Assembly (NCBI RefSeq): GCF_000021705.1
Contig: NC_012751.1
Span: forward strand, 2,046,332 to 2,110,331
Reading direction: 5' to 3'
From: Candidatus Hamiltonella defensa 5AT (Acyrthosiphon pisum)
Lineage (GTDB): Bacteria > Pseudomonadota > Gammaproteobacteria > Enterobacterales > Enterobacteriaceae
DNA: 64,000 nt
Below are positions 9,800 to 19,045 of the stretch, one piece after another. Within the stretch, counting starts at the first letter, position 1. Every line of letters begins with the position of its first letter. The position numbers and the translations under genes are program-made. The notes beneath the pieces are model-generated. The model was given only the letters and a program-made list of their open reading frames with translations. It did not search any database and was not told where the DNA came from.

Positions 9800-9998
9800 A
9801 AAATAAAATCAAAAATTTTGAGCGATTTATAGTAGTTTATCTATATTTTTACAATTAAAATTATCAGAATTGAACTGAGCCGTAGTTTTTATAAAAATTA
9901 TTTTTTGATCAACGAATAATATTGAAAACCAAATTTCAAATAATGTTTTAATAAATTTTAATATAAAAATGAATTGATAGTTTTAATGAGGGAAATAT

Positions 9999-11174
9999 AT
10001 GTCAATAAATCCGACTCTTCAACGAAGCCACTCATCTGGTCACCTCAGTGAAACAAATACATTACATCGCAGTGAGGGATGTGGAAGTCTGAATCATATT
10101 CCAGACTCCACTAGCGGCTCTAATTTGTTTACAGCTGTTAAAGCTGTTAAAAATACAACAAAGAATCCGGGGTCTCGTCAAAGCGCAGAAGCATCTTCAA
10201 AATTAACAAAAAGAGAAGAAGGAGGAGAAGGAGGAAAAATAACGGTAACAAGAGAAAAAATCGAAAGTACAAAAGAAGCGTGGGTGTTTCGTTCTGACTT
10301 CAGGACGTTTAAACCCACTGGTGCAAGCTCATCATCAACTGCCAACCCCAAGATAGAAAAAGAAAACAAGTTCGAATTCAGAAAACCAAGACCAATCGAA
10401 TTCCCACCGGCATCTTCAGCACAGGTAAGCGAACCAGTACAACAACAAGAAGAGCGTCCAGAAACAGTCTCAGCACAGAAAAAAAATAAATTATCCCGAT
10501 TATGGCAGGGTATAAAAGAGGTCTTTTCTTTTTTATTTCGGAGTTGTTTTCCACGCACCAAAACCAAAAGTAATGATGCGACAACGATTTCAAAAACCGA
10601 AATTGCTGGAGGTAAAACCGTAAGCAAAGACACTCTGAACGAATTATTAAAAAAAATAGATGAACTTATAAAAACTGAAGGTTTGGATGGATTATTTAGG
10701 GAATCAGGTTCTTCTTCACACCTTAATGAGCTTACACAACAGGTTAATTCTGGTGAGAAAGTTGATATTGATAAAATCGATAATCGAGACACTGCGATTG
10801 GTTTTTTTAAAAGAATTATGGAAAGAGTCACCCCTTTAAAATATGAAGAGGTTCAAACAATACTCTCTAATAAAATAACCCATAAGGAAATAGGGGAAGA
10901 GCTCTCTAAGATAATCAACTCTAAGTATCCAGAAGAATTCTTGATGATACTTAAAACGTTAGGCAAATTTTTCGAAAAAGCATCCAATAATGAGAATAGC
11001 AAATTTAATGTAACATCTTTCACAACATGTATTCCAAATCTTATTAAATGTGAATCTGGAAACCCAAATTTGTTGCTGGAACAATCTAAAGAAATACCTA
11101 AAATGATTGAAAAAATTCTTCACAAAGATACTTTAGAAGCAATTTTCACTAATATAACTATTACAAGCCTATAG
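9999..11174 (+). CDS. Putative secreted effector with a RhoGAP-like domain
   Basis: 391-aa orphan protein preceded by a GAGG ribosome site. Residues 1-160 are low-complexity, rich in Ser, Thr, Lys and Glu and probably disordered. Residues 162-190 (NKLSRLWQGIKEVFSFLFRSCF and basic residues) could bind membrane. Residues 205-378 follow the plan of eukaryotic RhoGAP domains: VSKDTLNELLKKIDEL, then GLDGLFRESGSSSHLNELTQQVNSG, where R234 sits where the arginine finger is in 'GIFRxSG'. Next is AIGFFKRIMERVTPLKYEEV (compare LLKxFLRELPEPLL), then YPEEFLMILKTLGKFFEKASNNENSKFNVTSFTTCIPNLIK (compare the NKM...NLAxxxxPNLL block). RhoGAPs switch off Rho-family GTPases, so a host-cell cytoskeleton target is inferred. 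The family assignment is mine by eye. No secretion signal is provable. Confidence 0.62.
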   Translation: MSINPTLQRSHSSGHLSETNTLHRSEGCGSLNHIPDSTSGSNLFTAVKAVKNTTKNPGSRQSAEASSKLTKREEGGEGGKITVTREKIESTKEAWVFRSDFRTFKPTGASSSSTANPKIEKENKFEFRKPRPIEFPPASSAQVSEPVQQQEERPETVSAQKKNKLSRLWQGIKEVFSFLFRSCFPRTKTKSNDATTISKTEIAGGKTVSKDTLNELLKKIDELIKTEGLDGLFRESGSSSHLNELTQQVNSGEKVDIDKIDNRDTAIGFFKRIMERVTPLKYEEVQTILSNKITHKEIGEELSKIINSKYPEEFLMILKTLGKFFEKASNNENSKFNVTSFTTCIPNLIKCESGNPNLLLEQSKEIPKMIEKILHKDTLEAIFTNITITSL

Positions 11175-11372
11175 TTAAATTAAACCTTCATACGCTATTA
11201 TTTTTCTGTCTATAAGTGACCTCTCCGACGAGATATAGATGCTTTCAAGGCCAATAAGCCGAAAATTGAACTACGGCTGTAGTAGATATGTCAGAGGCGA
11301 ATATATAGTTGGGGATTTGGAAACGTCATGTTGATTGATTGTTACAGAGGTATTTTTCAGTGATACATGATT

Positions 11373-11462
11373 TGGCGGTGAGAGAGGGATTCGAACCCTC
11401 GATACGCTTTCGCATATACACGCTTTCCAGGCGTGCTCCTTCAGCCACTCAGACACCTCACC
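11373..11462 (-). tRNA. tRNA-Ser (anticodon GGA)
   Basis: 90 nt on the minus strand. The acceptor stem GGTGAGG pairs with the 3' side before discriminator G, and the CCA end is encoded. The anticodon loop holds GGA (in GCCTGGAAAGC). A long variable arm typical of class II tRNA-Ser is present, and the T-arm has GGTTCGAATCC. It closely matches the E. coli serW/serX product and reads UCC/UCU serine codons. Confidence 0.97.
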
Positions 11463-11595
11463 GTTCATGACACTTTTCTAATGCCGGCGTAATATAGGGA
11501 TCCTCTTTATTAGGGTCAAGAATTATTTGTTCGGTCTGACTTAAAACCTCGGCCTGTTACGTTTTTCTGTTTCTTTCATTGTCCAAATTTGAGTT

Positions 11596-11976
11596 TCACC
11601 CTTCAACGATCACCAATGCTATTGCATAGTGCCTTTCATCTGATATCGAAAGATGCCAGGATTTAACGCTGAGCCTGACCGCCATCTCATTGGCTTTATC
11701 TGATACCAGTAAATGTGGTTTTCCAAGTTCGTCATGAATCACTTGAAAATGCCTCAATTCCAGGCCATTGCGAAAGCCCGTTCCTAGTGCCTTCGCTGCG
11801 GCCTCTTTAGCCGCAAAACGCTTTGCAATAAACCGAACAGGCTGTTGATGTTGTTGATATTCAGATAATTCGAGGGGAGTTAAAATGCGATGAGCAAGCT
11901 TGTCGCCGCTGCGGGCGATAATGGCCTGAACGCGAGCGATTTCAACAATATCTGTGCCCATGCCCAAGATGGCCAT
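11596..11976 (-). CDS. acpS: Holo-[acyl-carrier-protein] synthase
   Basis: Transfers 4'-phosphopantetheine from CoA to a serine of apo-ACP. 126 aa, matching E. coli length. Magnesium and CoA residues are in MGTDIVEIARV (Asp8 equivalent) and RFAAKEAAAKALGTGF (Glu58 equivalent), the two signature motifs. The ATG overlaps the pdxJ stop by one base (TAATG), so the two genes are translationally coupled as in other enterobacteria. Confidence 0.97.
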   Translation of the reverse strand: MAILGMGTDIVEIARVQAIIARSGDKLAHRILTPLELSEYQQHQQPVRFIAKRFAAKEAAAKALGTGFRNGLELRHFQVIHDELGKPHLLVSDKANEMAVRLSVKSWHLSISDERHYAIALVIVEG

Positions 11977-12704
11977 TATTGTCGCGCTTCTTTCATCAGT
12001 TTTTTCATCTCGCTGACCGCCGGCGCCAAACCCGAGATCAGTGCTCGGCCAATGATCGCATGGCCAATATTGAGTTCCTCTATGTCTAATATGGCCGCAA
12101 TCGCTTTCACATTATGGTAACTCAGGCCGTGCCCTGCATTGACTTTCAGTTTTTTTTGAGATGCATAAGCCGCCGCATCCACGATGCGTTTGAGCTCGCT
12201 GCTTTTTTGATTGCCGGACGCATTGGCATAAGTGCCAGTATGAAGTTCAATATATTGTGCTTTCGCTTGTGCGGCCAAATCAATCTGATGCTTATCAGGA
12301 TCAATAAAAACAGATATCACAATCCCTGCTTTTGATAACACCTCGATCGTTTCAACAATATTATCGGTTTGTACTGTCATATCCAAACCGCCTTCTGTTG
12401 TAATTTCTTCTCGTTTTTCGGGCACCAGGCAACAGGAATACGGTTTGATGGCATAAGCCATCTCTCGCATTTCATTTGTGACCGCCATTTCTAAATTTAA
12501 ACGTGTCTGAATCGTTTGAGATAAAAGGTGAAGATCGCGTTCTGTGATATGCCGTCTATCTTCGCGCAAATGTACCGTAATGCCATCGGCGCCTGCTTGT
12601 TCCGCAATAAAAGCCGCTTGAACGGGATCGGGATAAACGGATCTTCGGGCATTTCTCAGCGTGGCAACATGATCAATATTGACACCCAACAGGAGATCTT
12701 TCAT
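11976..12704 (-). CDS. pdxJ: Pyridoxine 5'-phosphate synthase
   Basis: Last step of DXP-dependent vitamin B6 synthesis: condenses 3-amino-1-hydroxyacetone phosphate with DXP to PNP. 242 aa from the ATG at 12704, which opens MKDLLLGVNIDHVATLRNARR; the open frame extends 10 codons upstream without similarity. TIM-barrel motifs EQAGADGITVHLREDRRHI (catalytic Glu/His region), VNAGHGLSYHNVKAIA and LNIGHAIIGRA are present. The usual upstream partners rnc-era-recO are not next to it here. It forms an operon with acpS. Confidence 0.96.
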   Translation of the reverse strand: MKDLLLGVNIDHVATLRNARRSVYPDPVQAAFIAEQAGADGITVHLREDRRHITERDLHLLSQTIQTRLNLEMAVTNEMREMAYAIKPYSCCLVPEKREEITTEGGLDMTVQTDNIVETIEVLSKAGIVISVFIDPDKHQIDLAAQAKAQYIELHTGTYANASGNQKSSELKRIVDAAAYASQKKLKVNAGHGLSYHNVKAIAAILDIEELNIGHAIIGRALISGLAPAVSEMKKLMKEARQ

Positions 12705-12943
12705 TGATGTTTCTCTGATTAAAAATAAAAGCATAAATAAGGCGGGTATTTTAACGTTACCGTCACTTTAATGTCACTTATTGATCGCCATCTCTAGAAT
12801 GGCCATCTCAGTTAAAACCACTGATCCCCATAAAATGAGCGTTTATTGATATTTTTTTATTTTTATACAGTTTATATTTCTTTTCATTAATAATTCTTAC
12901 TAACTAAGAAATTCTTTTCAAATTAAAAAATAGATAAAAAATC

Positions 12944-13435
12944 ATGGCTATATTTAGATCATCAAACAGTACAAGCGCTTTAGCTGCAAAAACAAATGCT
13001 TTAGAAAAGGAATTCTATGAATTGGGAAAACAAAAAAAATCTTTTACATCACAAATCAAGTCCTTGAGTAATAGTAGCACTCAAGCACTCACTCCCAAAA
13101 AAAAAGAAGAACAAGAACTCACCACTCTTGAAGAAAACTTGAAGAATGCAAGAGGTTTACAGAAAGAGTTAGGTGTTCACAAGAGCGAGTTAGATGGAAA
13201 ATATTCCCGAAAAAAAGTCTCTTTCAGTAAAAGTGATCAGGAAAAGACTACAAAGATTTCAGGATTACAGGGAAGAATTTCTGGTACTCAGAAGAATCTT
13301 GATAAAAAAATAAAGGAATTAGAAAAAGATATTAATAACAAAAAACGCAATAAAGAGCTTTTGGAGATGCGGCAAAAAAACATACTTGAAGAAATTGCGC
13401 GTGCATTTTGTGAAAAATTTGGAAAATTTGATTAA
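12944..13435 (+). CDS. Orphan coiled-coil protein
   Basis: 163 aa, not recognised. Almost entirely helical, with long Lys/Glu/Leu heptad-like stretches (residues about 18-80 and 105-155, e.g. KKIKELEKDINNKKRNKELLEMRQ) and a C-terminal EIARAFCEKFGKFD. No transmembrane segment and no Sec signal. The sequence upstream is very AT-rich, without a good ribosome site. It is the same kind of gene as the orphans at 32032 and 51462: AT-rich, coiled-coil, wedged between core genes. Possible secreted or host-directed protein; that is a guess from company only. Confidence 0.6.
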   Translation: MAIFRSSNSTSALAAKTNALEKEFYELGKQKKSFTSQIKSLSNSSTQALTPKKKEEQELTTLEENLKNARGLQKELGVHKSELDGKYSRKKVSFSKSDQEKTTKISGLQGRISGTQKNLDKKIKELEKDINNKKRNKELLEMRQKNILEEIARAFCEKFGKFD

Positions 13436-13470
13436 TAAAAATTAACAGCGCTCCAAATGATCAAGGTAAA

Positions 13471-13496
13471 GAGGATATTTATTATCCTCTTTTTTC
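13471..13496 (+). terminator. Rho-independent terminator of the coiled-coil orphan
   Basis: Stem GAGGATA / TATCCTC (13471-13477 with 13483-13489) followed by a run of T, 35 bases past the stop at 13435. The adjacent A-run makes it usable in the opposite direction too, facing the broken toxin. Confidence 0.75.
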
Positions 13497-13545
13497 ATAT
13501 TCTCATCACATCAGAGGGTTCCACCCTAAAGGTGAAGCAGAGAGT

Positions 13546-15530
13546 TCAAGATGAAATCACCGGTGTCACTGTCTGCAAAACTTTGTCTCCAGGGACATGA
13601 AAGACTTCCTCTATCTCTGAAAATTCAGAAGTGATTTGCCTCAATTGATTTAGGTGATTCAGGTGATTAAACTCGTTTTTCAATTTGAGGTTGGGGAACA
13701 GTTGATATGAAATGAGACCGGCCTCATCCCGAAAGTTGATGCTCACTGTGTGCACAGCTCCTTCTTTGTCCACAACGGAAAGATGCCTATAGGTTTTATC
13801 TAGCATAAAATTTATCAGACGTAGCGTAACATGTTCTGCAGGTGAATTGAAATGACTCACTATCACATCGTCCTCTTCTTGTGTTATTGCAATCTCTTTC
13901 AGTGAAAAAGGCAAAAGCAAAATGTCCTGCTCAGGGTCGCCCGTTGCAGGGGCATCATAATTATCAATGCGCACCTCTCTTGCTATCGGCCTGTCTTCGA
14001 CGACGTAAATATCTCTTCCTCCTTTTCCTTCTAATCTATCTTGACCTGTTGTACTCAGTAAAATGTTGCTGAGATCATCTCCTTGTAAATCATCATCAAA
14101 CCCACTTTCTTGCGGGACTAATTTCAAAAAATCCGGCAATATTTTTTTTTCATCTTTGAGTGCGATCACCCCGGGTGTGTGCTGATAGGACATTTTCTGA
14201 ATGATTAACGGCGTTTCTTCACTGTCAGTTTTAGGAAGGTGACATTTTTTATCAAAATTTGGAACATATTGCGCTATTAAGGTGAGGGGTTCCGGTTCTT
14301 CGTTATCGAAATTGAACGTGATTTCAGAAGGCAGACCTGTAAAAATCATGCCATCCTGGGTATAAAAAATATATTGGGCGGTTAAAGTTCCTTTTTGCTG
14401 TTGAGTTGAAAAAATATAGAGATCAGACAATGTCAGCGTGGTTATGCTGCTATTTTTATTTCGTAATTCAATGAATACATCTTGTTTGATCCTTTTAATA
14501 CTGATGATCTGGTTCACCGTATAATCTAAAAAAACAGGGCTAAATTCTTCTGGGTTATTTTCTTCTTTGATGATTAGTGTCGCGTCATCAGAACGTGTAT
14601 TTTGTAAAATACGATAAAAATCTGTGCCTTCTCCTCCATCAAGCTCACCGGCCTGCGACACTAAAATATCATTGCCATAAAAACCCATCAATTTATCATA
14701 CCCTCCATTTCCATTAAGAATATTGGGTTGATTGTTGCCCAAAATAACATCGTCTGTTTCTGAACAGGTCTCTACGTTATGAATATTTTTTAATATGGCT
14801 ATTTTTTGCGACGAATCAGTGAAACCAAAGTACTCTTCCTTCAAATGAATATAGTATCCGCCTTGTGATTGTGACGGCTTTGTGTTTGCTATCAAAAAAT
14901 CAAAACCCTTCACGCCATCCAATACGCTCGGTTTATCGGGCACAATAGTTCCAGTAAAGATAAAAGTATCAGATTCATTGCCTCCCTTAAAATTTTTGAT
15001 ACCATCACCGATGTCAAAAATATTTCTTTTTTGGCTATGACCTACCACTTTATCGTTTCCCGCGCCCAAAAAAAAATAAATCTTATCCGCTGTTGTAGAA
15101 TCGAGTCTGTTTGTTTTTATAATAGAAACAGAGGGTGATAAAGACCTTGAAGGTTCTATCGGTCTTTTGACAGAAAAAGTACCATTTTTATCGGAATCAG
15201 AATCAGAATCAGAATCAGAATCGGTATGAAGAACTATCTTGTCGTCAGTAGGTGAAAGCCCTTTGATGTCATAAAATGTGTACTCACTGTTTTCTAAAGC
15301 GAGATCAAAATAAATAGTTTGATTGCTCCCCGTTTTTATTACACGGCCTTTATAGTGTGACAGGATGGCTGGAGCTTCAGAGGGTAATATTTTGTCTCTT
15401 ATGGTTTGATTGGCTGGATATTGCAGATTTAATGTATGTTGAATGCTCCTTCTTGAAGCTAAATTTTTTCCTGTTAATTTTTTATAGTGATACTCCTCCA
15501 GAATTATGGGTCCTGTACTATAATAGACCC
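13546..15530 (-). pseudogene. Broken toxin, part 3: RTX calcium-binding C-terminus
   Basis: 3' portion of one large toxin gene. From about 15530 down to 15070 the frame is open without a stop (VYYSTGPIILEEYHYKKL ... KIYFFLGAGNDKV) and joins the 507-codon frame ending at 13546. It carries degenerate hemolysin-type repeats (GGxGxDxh): GAGNDKVVG, FKGGNESDTFIF, DVILGNNQPNILNGNGGYDKLMGFYGNDILV, LDGGEGTDFY, LQGDDLSNILL and LEGKGGRDIYVV. Such repeats fold on Ca2+ outside the cell and are typical of type I secreted proteins. The link to part 2 is lost by a frameshift near 15530, at a GGG. A (TCAGAA)n run at 15191-15222 encodes a Ser-Asp repeat. Confidence 0.85.
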
Positions 15531-17545
15531 GACTCTATTTCATCATCTGAGTTCAATAATGATTGAAAATTTGCTCTTAACTGGTGATGAATATTTTTTT
15601 TAGCCTCTTCTGCTGTTGCTGCTTTGTTGACCTTATTGGTGACCTCTACGTCAATTTCTGCGCCCAAAAAATGAAACAGGCCAGTGAGTAATTTTTCTAA
15701 CAATGTCAATTTAGTGTAGCTCTCTATTTTTTCAATTTCACGAGCTGAGTAATATATTCTCCCAACTACAGCGGTTAAAATCCCCAAGGCGATACCAATA
15801 GTGCCGGCCGCTAATGCCATTTTCCCGCTTAGGGCTAATAATCCCAAGCCGCTTATGACGCTGCTCGAAGCGCCTAAAGAAGAAAGGCCAATACTGACCT
15901 TTAAATCTTGTTGGATATCAGGGTCAGTTTCTGTTTTAAGTTTACTGGCTGCTATATCGATTTGATAAATATCAAAAAAAGCGCCCAGAATATTTAAAAT
16001 AGATCCTCCATATTGAGCCAGTTTCAGTCCCGCTGCATACCGAAAAAGTTTCATTCTAGAAGCAAAAATCTGAGCGGATTGATAAGAAAGCTTTTGAATA
16101 AGGTGAGAGCCCAGTTTTCTAAAACCCAACTCTAAAATAGCCCCCCCCGCATCATAAAAAAGACCCGCCATAACCAGCTTCGCCTCTAAATCCAGCGCTT
16201 GTTTTTCAGATTCCATTAATTGACCAGAAGAACGACGCCGAGAGTAATGAGAGAGGAATCTTAAAGATCCGATCCAAGAAAGAGCCTGTGTTGCCTGGCC
16301 CAACTTATCGATGGCATGATATGTGTTTGAAACACCTAAACTGCCCCTGTTTTTCTGGGATTTATGCTTCTGATTCAAAGAACGATCTGATAACACATCC
16401 GTGTCTCTGATAAAGCTTTCCAGGTTTTGAAAAGGAATAGATTTTGAAATTTTGTCAAGATTCAACTGATAAACATCAAATACAAATAACCCGTCTTTTT
16501 GAGGCGCATCCCTTAAGCGCATTAAGTACTCAATTAACATTGTTCTAAGGGGAATATTGATTTTTTGAAAATTATCAGTGGTAACGCATATTTCACCAAA
16601 ATTAGCATCATAGACATACCAATTTGTTTTTTCATATCCAATCTTGCGTTTCGCTATCGTTAAGATATTTTTACCCATACGCAGCTGATAATACCCTTGT
16701 GTTTCATTAGCCAATGTTTCAAAAAATTGATAGATATTCTGTGAGCCTTTTGCAACAAAAGCAGACTCTGCTTTTAGCTGATTAATCAGGCTCACCAAAG
16801 TTTTTTCGTCGTTATTATCGATTTGAAAAAATATTTCCTGTTGATTTATCCCAGCATGAATTTGAAATTGATTCAGTAATTTTAAACGTAACTCTCTATC
16901 ATCCAGACTGAGTACGCTTAAATAAGCCAAACTCACTTTTTGGGCTTTTTGTTGCGCCAATATACTGCCATCACCTATATAAATCGTTTGCATACAAGAA
17001 TGAATTCTAGCGTGAAATCCACTCATATTACTGTATAGCTGTATCCGTTCTTTCCAATTGACCATATTTTCGACGATAAAAATTTCCCACTCAGCAGTCC
17101 GTTTTAAAGCAGTCTGCCCTGTTGATCGAATGAATTGATCATGAGTTTCACTTAATTGCCTCAAACTTTGTACCTGACCCATAAATTGAGAATAAAGCAG
17201 GGGATCAGAGGATGTCTGGTAAAATTTTTTCCAATCGAGTTCTCCTGAGGGAGAGTGAAAAAAATCCATTAATAGTTTGAGATCATTTTTACTAAATGAG
17301 GTCCACTTGTCGGAAGAAATATCATTCACCAAGACTGAAACTCGTTTTAACTTCTCGTTTAAAGAAGATCCGGGATCTTTTTTATTACGTATAGTCTCTG
17401 AAAGATGTATCGAACTTTCTTGATTCATTTTTGTTGTCGTATCTCTTTGATGACCACTAGTATCATCAGTGTGATGAGAGATTTTGATGACCTTTAATGG
17501 AATCCCTAATTCTTTGGCAACGTTTCCAGCCGACTCACGTAATAT
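15518..17545 (-). pseudogene. Broken toxin, part 2: TcdA/TcdB-like pore-forming region
   Basis: A 636-codon frame (17428-15518), extended upstream without a stop to about 17545 (LRESAGNVAKELGIPLKVIKISHHTDDTSG). It holds a long alpha-helical domain, then residues about 370-560 rich in small hydrophobic helices (KLVMAGLFYDAGGAILELGFRKLG, YGGSILNILGAFFDIYQID, LSSLGASSSVISGLGLLALSGKMALAAGTIGIALGILTAVVGRIYY). The 'GGxLNxxGxxFDIY' block is characteristic of the Tcd/MARTX-type membrane-insertion region that carries cargo across the endosome membrane. It ends by frameshift into part 3. No cargo is encoded in it. Not functional as a single polypeptide unless frames are recoded. Confidence 0.8.
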
Positions 17546-17594
17546 ATTAATATTTTTCGATAAAAGAGACGCTGAGGATGAAACCTGTTGATCC

Positions 17595-18860
17595 TCAGAG
17601 GGTTCTATTGATAATGGTATCTGGCGTGGCGACTCGTTGTGGATAAGAAAATAATTGATTTGATAATAGACCGTTGCGTGTTAACTCAAGGAGAGTGGTG
17701 TTGTCTGTGCGAGTTAATGTTGTCTCGCCGTTAGTCAATTCTTTGAATTTTTTAAGCAAATTTATTTTTATGCGGGAGGCCTGGTCACCAAATTGCTTGA
17801 CTAAATTTTCTAAATTAGGCTCAACAATGGCTTCGTGTGGTGCGGCAGCTAAAATATTCTGGTTGGGGACCTGCAATATCAATCCCACCGAATAGCCTCT
17901 GATTGTGTCATTTGACATGATACTGGATGAAATAAAATCAGATTGCTTAAATGTATCTTTAATATCTTTATTTTTTGAAAAAATGCCTGTGCGAAAAATT
18001 AAATCTTGAATTGAAGAAGCATAAACAAGATACCTGAATTTTTCACTTTTTATTTTGGGATCAGTAAAATTCTGGGGTGACCAATCATCCAATACAGGAG
18101 ATAACAACCGAAAAGCGCTGCTGTGCTTCTTCTGTATCAGCTCTCCATTTTTATTCCAGCCTAATAGAATTGTATCCCCTGCCGTCTGAGTCGCTCCCTG
18201 TGATCTCGTATTATCGGTAAACTTTCTACCAACACCAGAAACATAGAGTGTTTGTGTTCTGGCCGATATCTCCGCCTGAATACCCTGGCGCTTTATCTCC
18301 CTGGCAAATTGAGTGGCAAAATTTTTGCGTTTGTGACTCATCAGTTGACATCCCACTAAACTGATGCGATTTGGAATCATTTTAATACCATGTATCTGGT
18401 TAAATTTTTGGTTAAAATCTTTTAAAAGCCTGGCTAAACTGGCAGGCTTCATACCAGAGAAGGATCCAATAGAGCGAGAGCGAGAGAGAGCACGAGGCCT
18501 ACTGCCGTGGCCGACTAATTGCCAACGCAATTTGCCTTGAAGCGTATTTGGAGAGCCATGTAATACACGATAATTATTGCGTTTATCCAGTTGGACTAAA
18601 ACTGAGCCTGGGTGTTTTTCAGTGAGATTTACTGCAGCCTTAAGCACAGTATCGTCATCTTGTAGCTGAATAATGAGTTGTCCCGCATATCGGGTCAAAC
18701 CACCAGATAGTGCCGGCCTTGTGATGACAGGCTGAATCTTCCATTGTTTAACGGATACAAAGGGTACCAGTTCATTCGTATTTCGTTTAGTACGACGAAT
18801 ATGACTGTCAGATTGATCATGAATGATAAAAGAATGTGGGGGGAATTGATCTTGGGGCAT
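17595..18860 (-). pseudogene. Broken toxin, part 1: C80 cysteine protease domain
   Basis: First 421 codons of the toxin. Residues 57-240 match the inositol-phosphate-activated autoprocessing protease (peptidase C80) of MARTX and Tcd toxins: RYAGQLIIQLQDDDTVLKAAVNLTEKHPGSVLVQLD, KLRWQLVGHG with catalytic H118, and RISLVGCQL with catalytic C171. It then follows the ARTQTLYVSGVGRK and ILLGWNKNGEL strands. Catalytic residues are intact. The gene starts with this domain: only about 56 residues precede it and no effector domain is attached. The frame closes at 17595. A second frame (IEPSEDQQVSSSASLLSKNINI) bridges 17625-17550 and then shifts again, so at least two frameshifts separate it from part 2. 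Confidence 0.85.
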
Positions 18861-19045
18861 GGTTATTTTTCATCCTTAAAAAATAGAGAACTGCTGATGC
18901 AGGCATCATTTATTTTATTGCGAGGTATTGCTCCTTATTTTGAGCATAGTAGAAGCACTTGGGATGTTCAATAAGCCTTTGCTATTCTCTGTTTTCGCTT
19001 ATTGTAATCTTGTATAATCGTGCTTTATTTTTTTTCACCTAACAC

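Noticed and set aside
10178..10831. 217-codon open frame antisense to the RhoGAP-like gene
   Set aside because: Ser/Leu-rich mirror of an AT-rich, low-complexity gene; no ribosome site or motif. The plus-strand frame has a good ribosome site and a recognisable domain.
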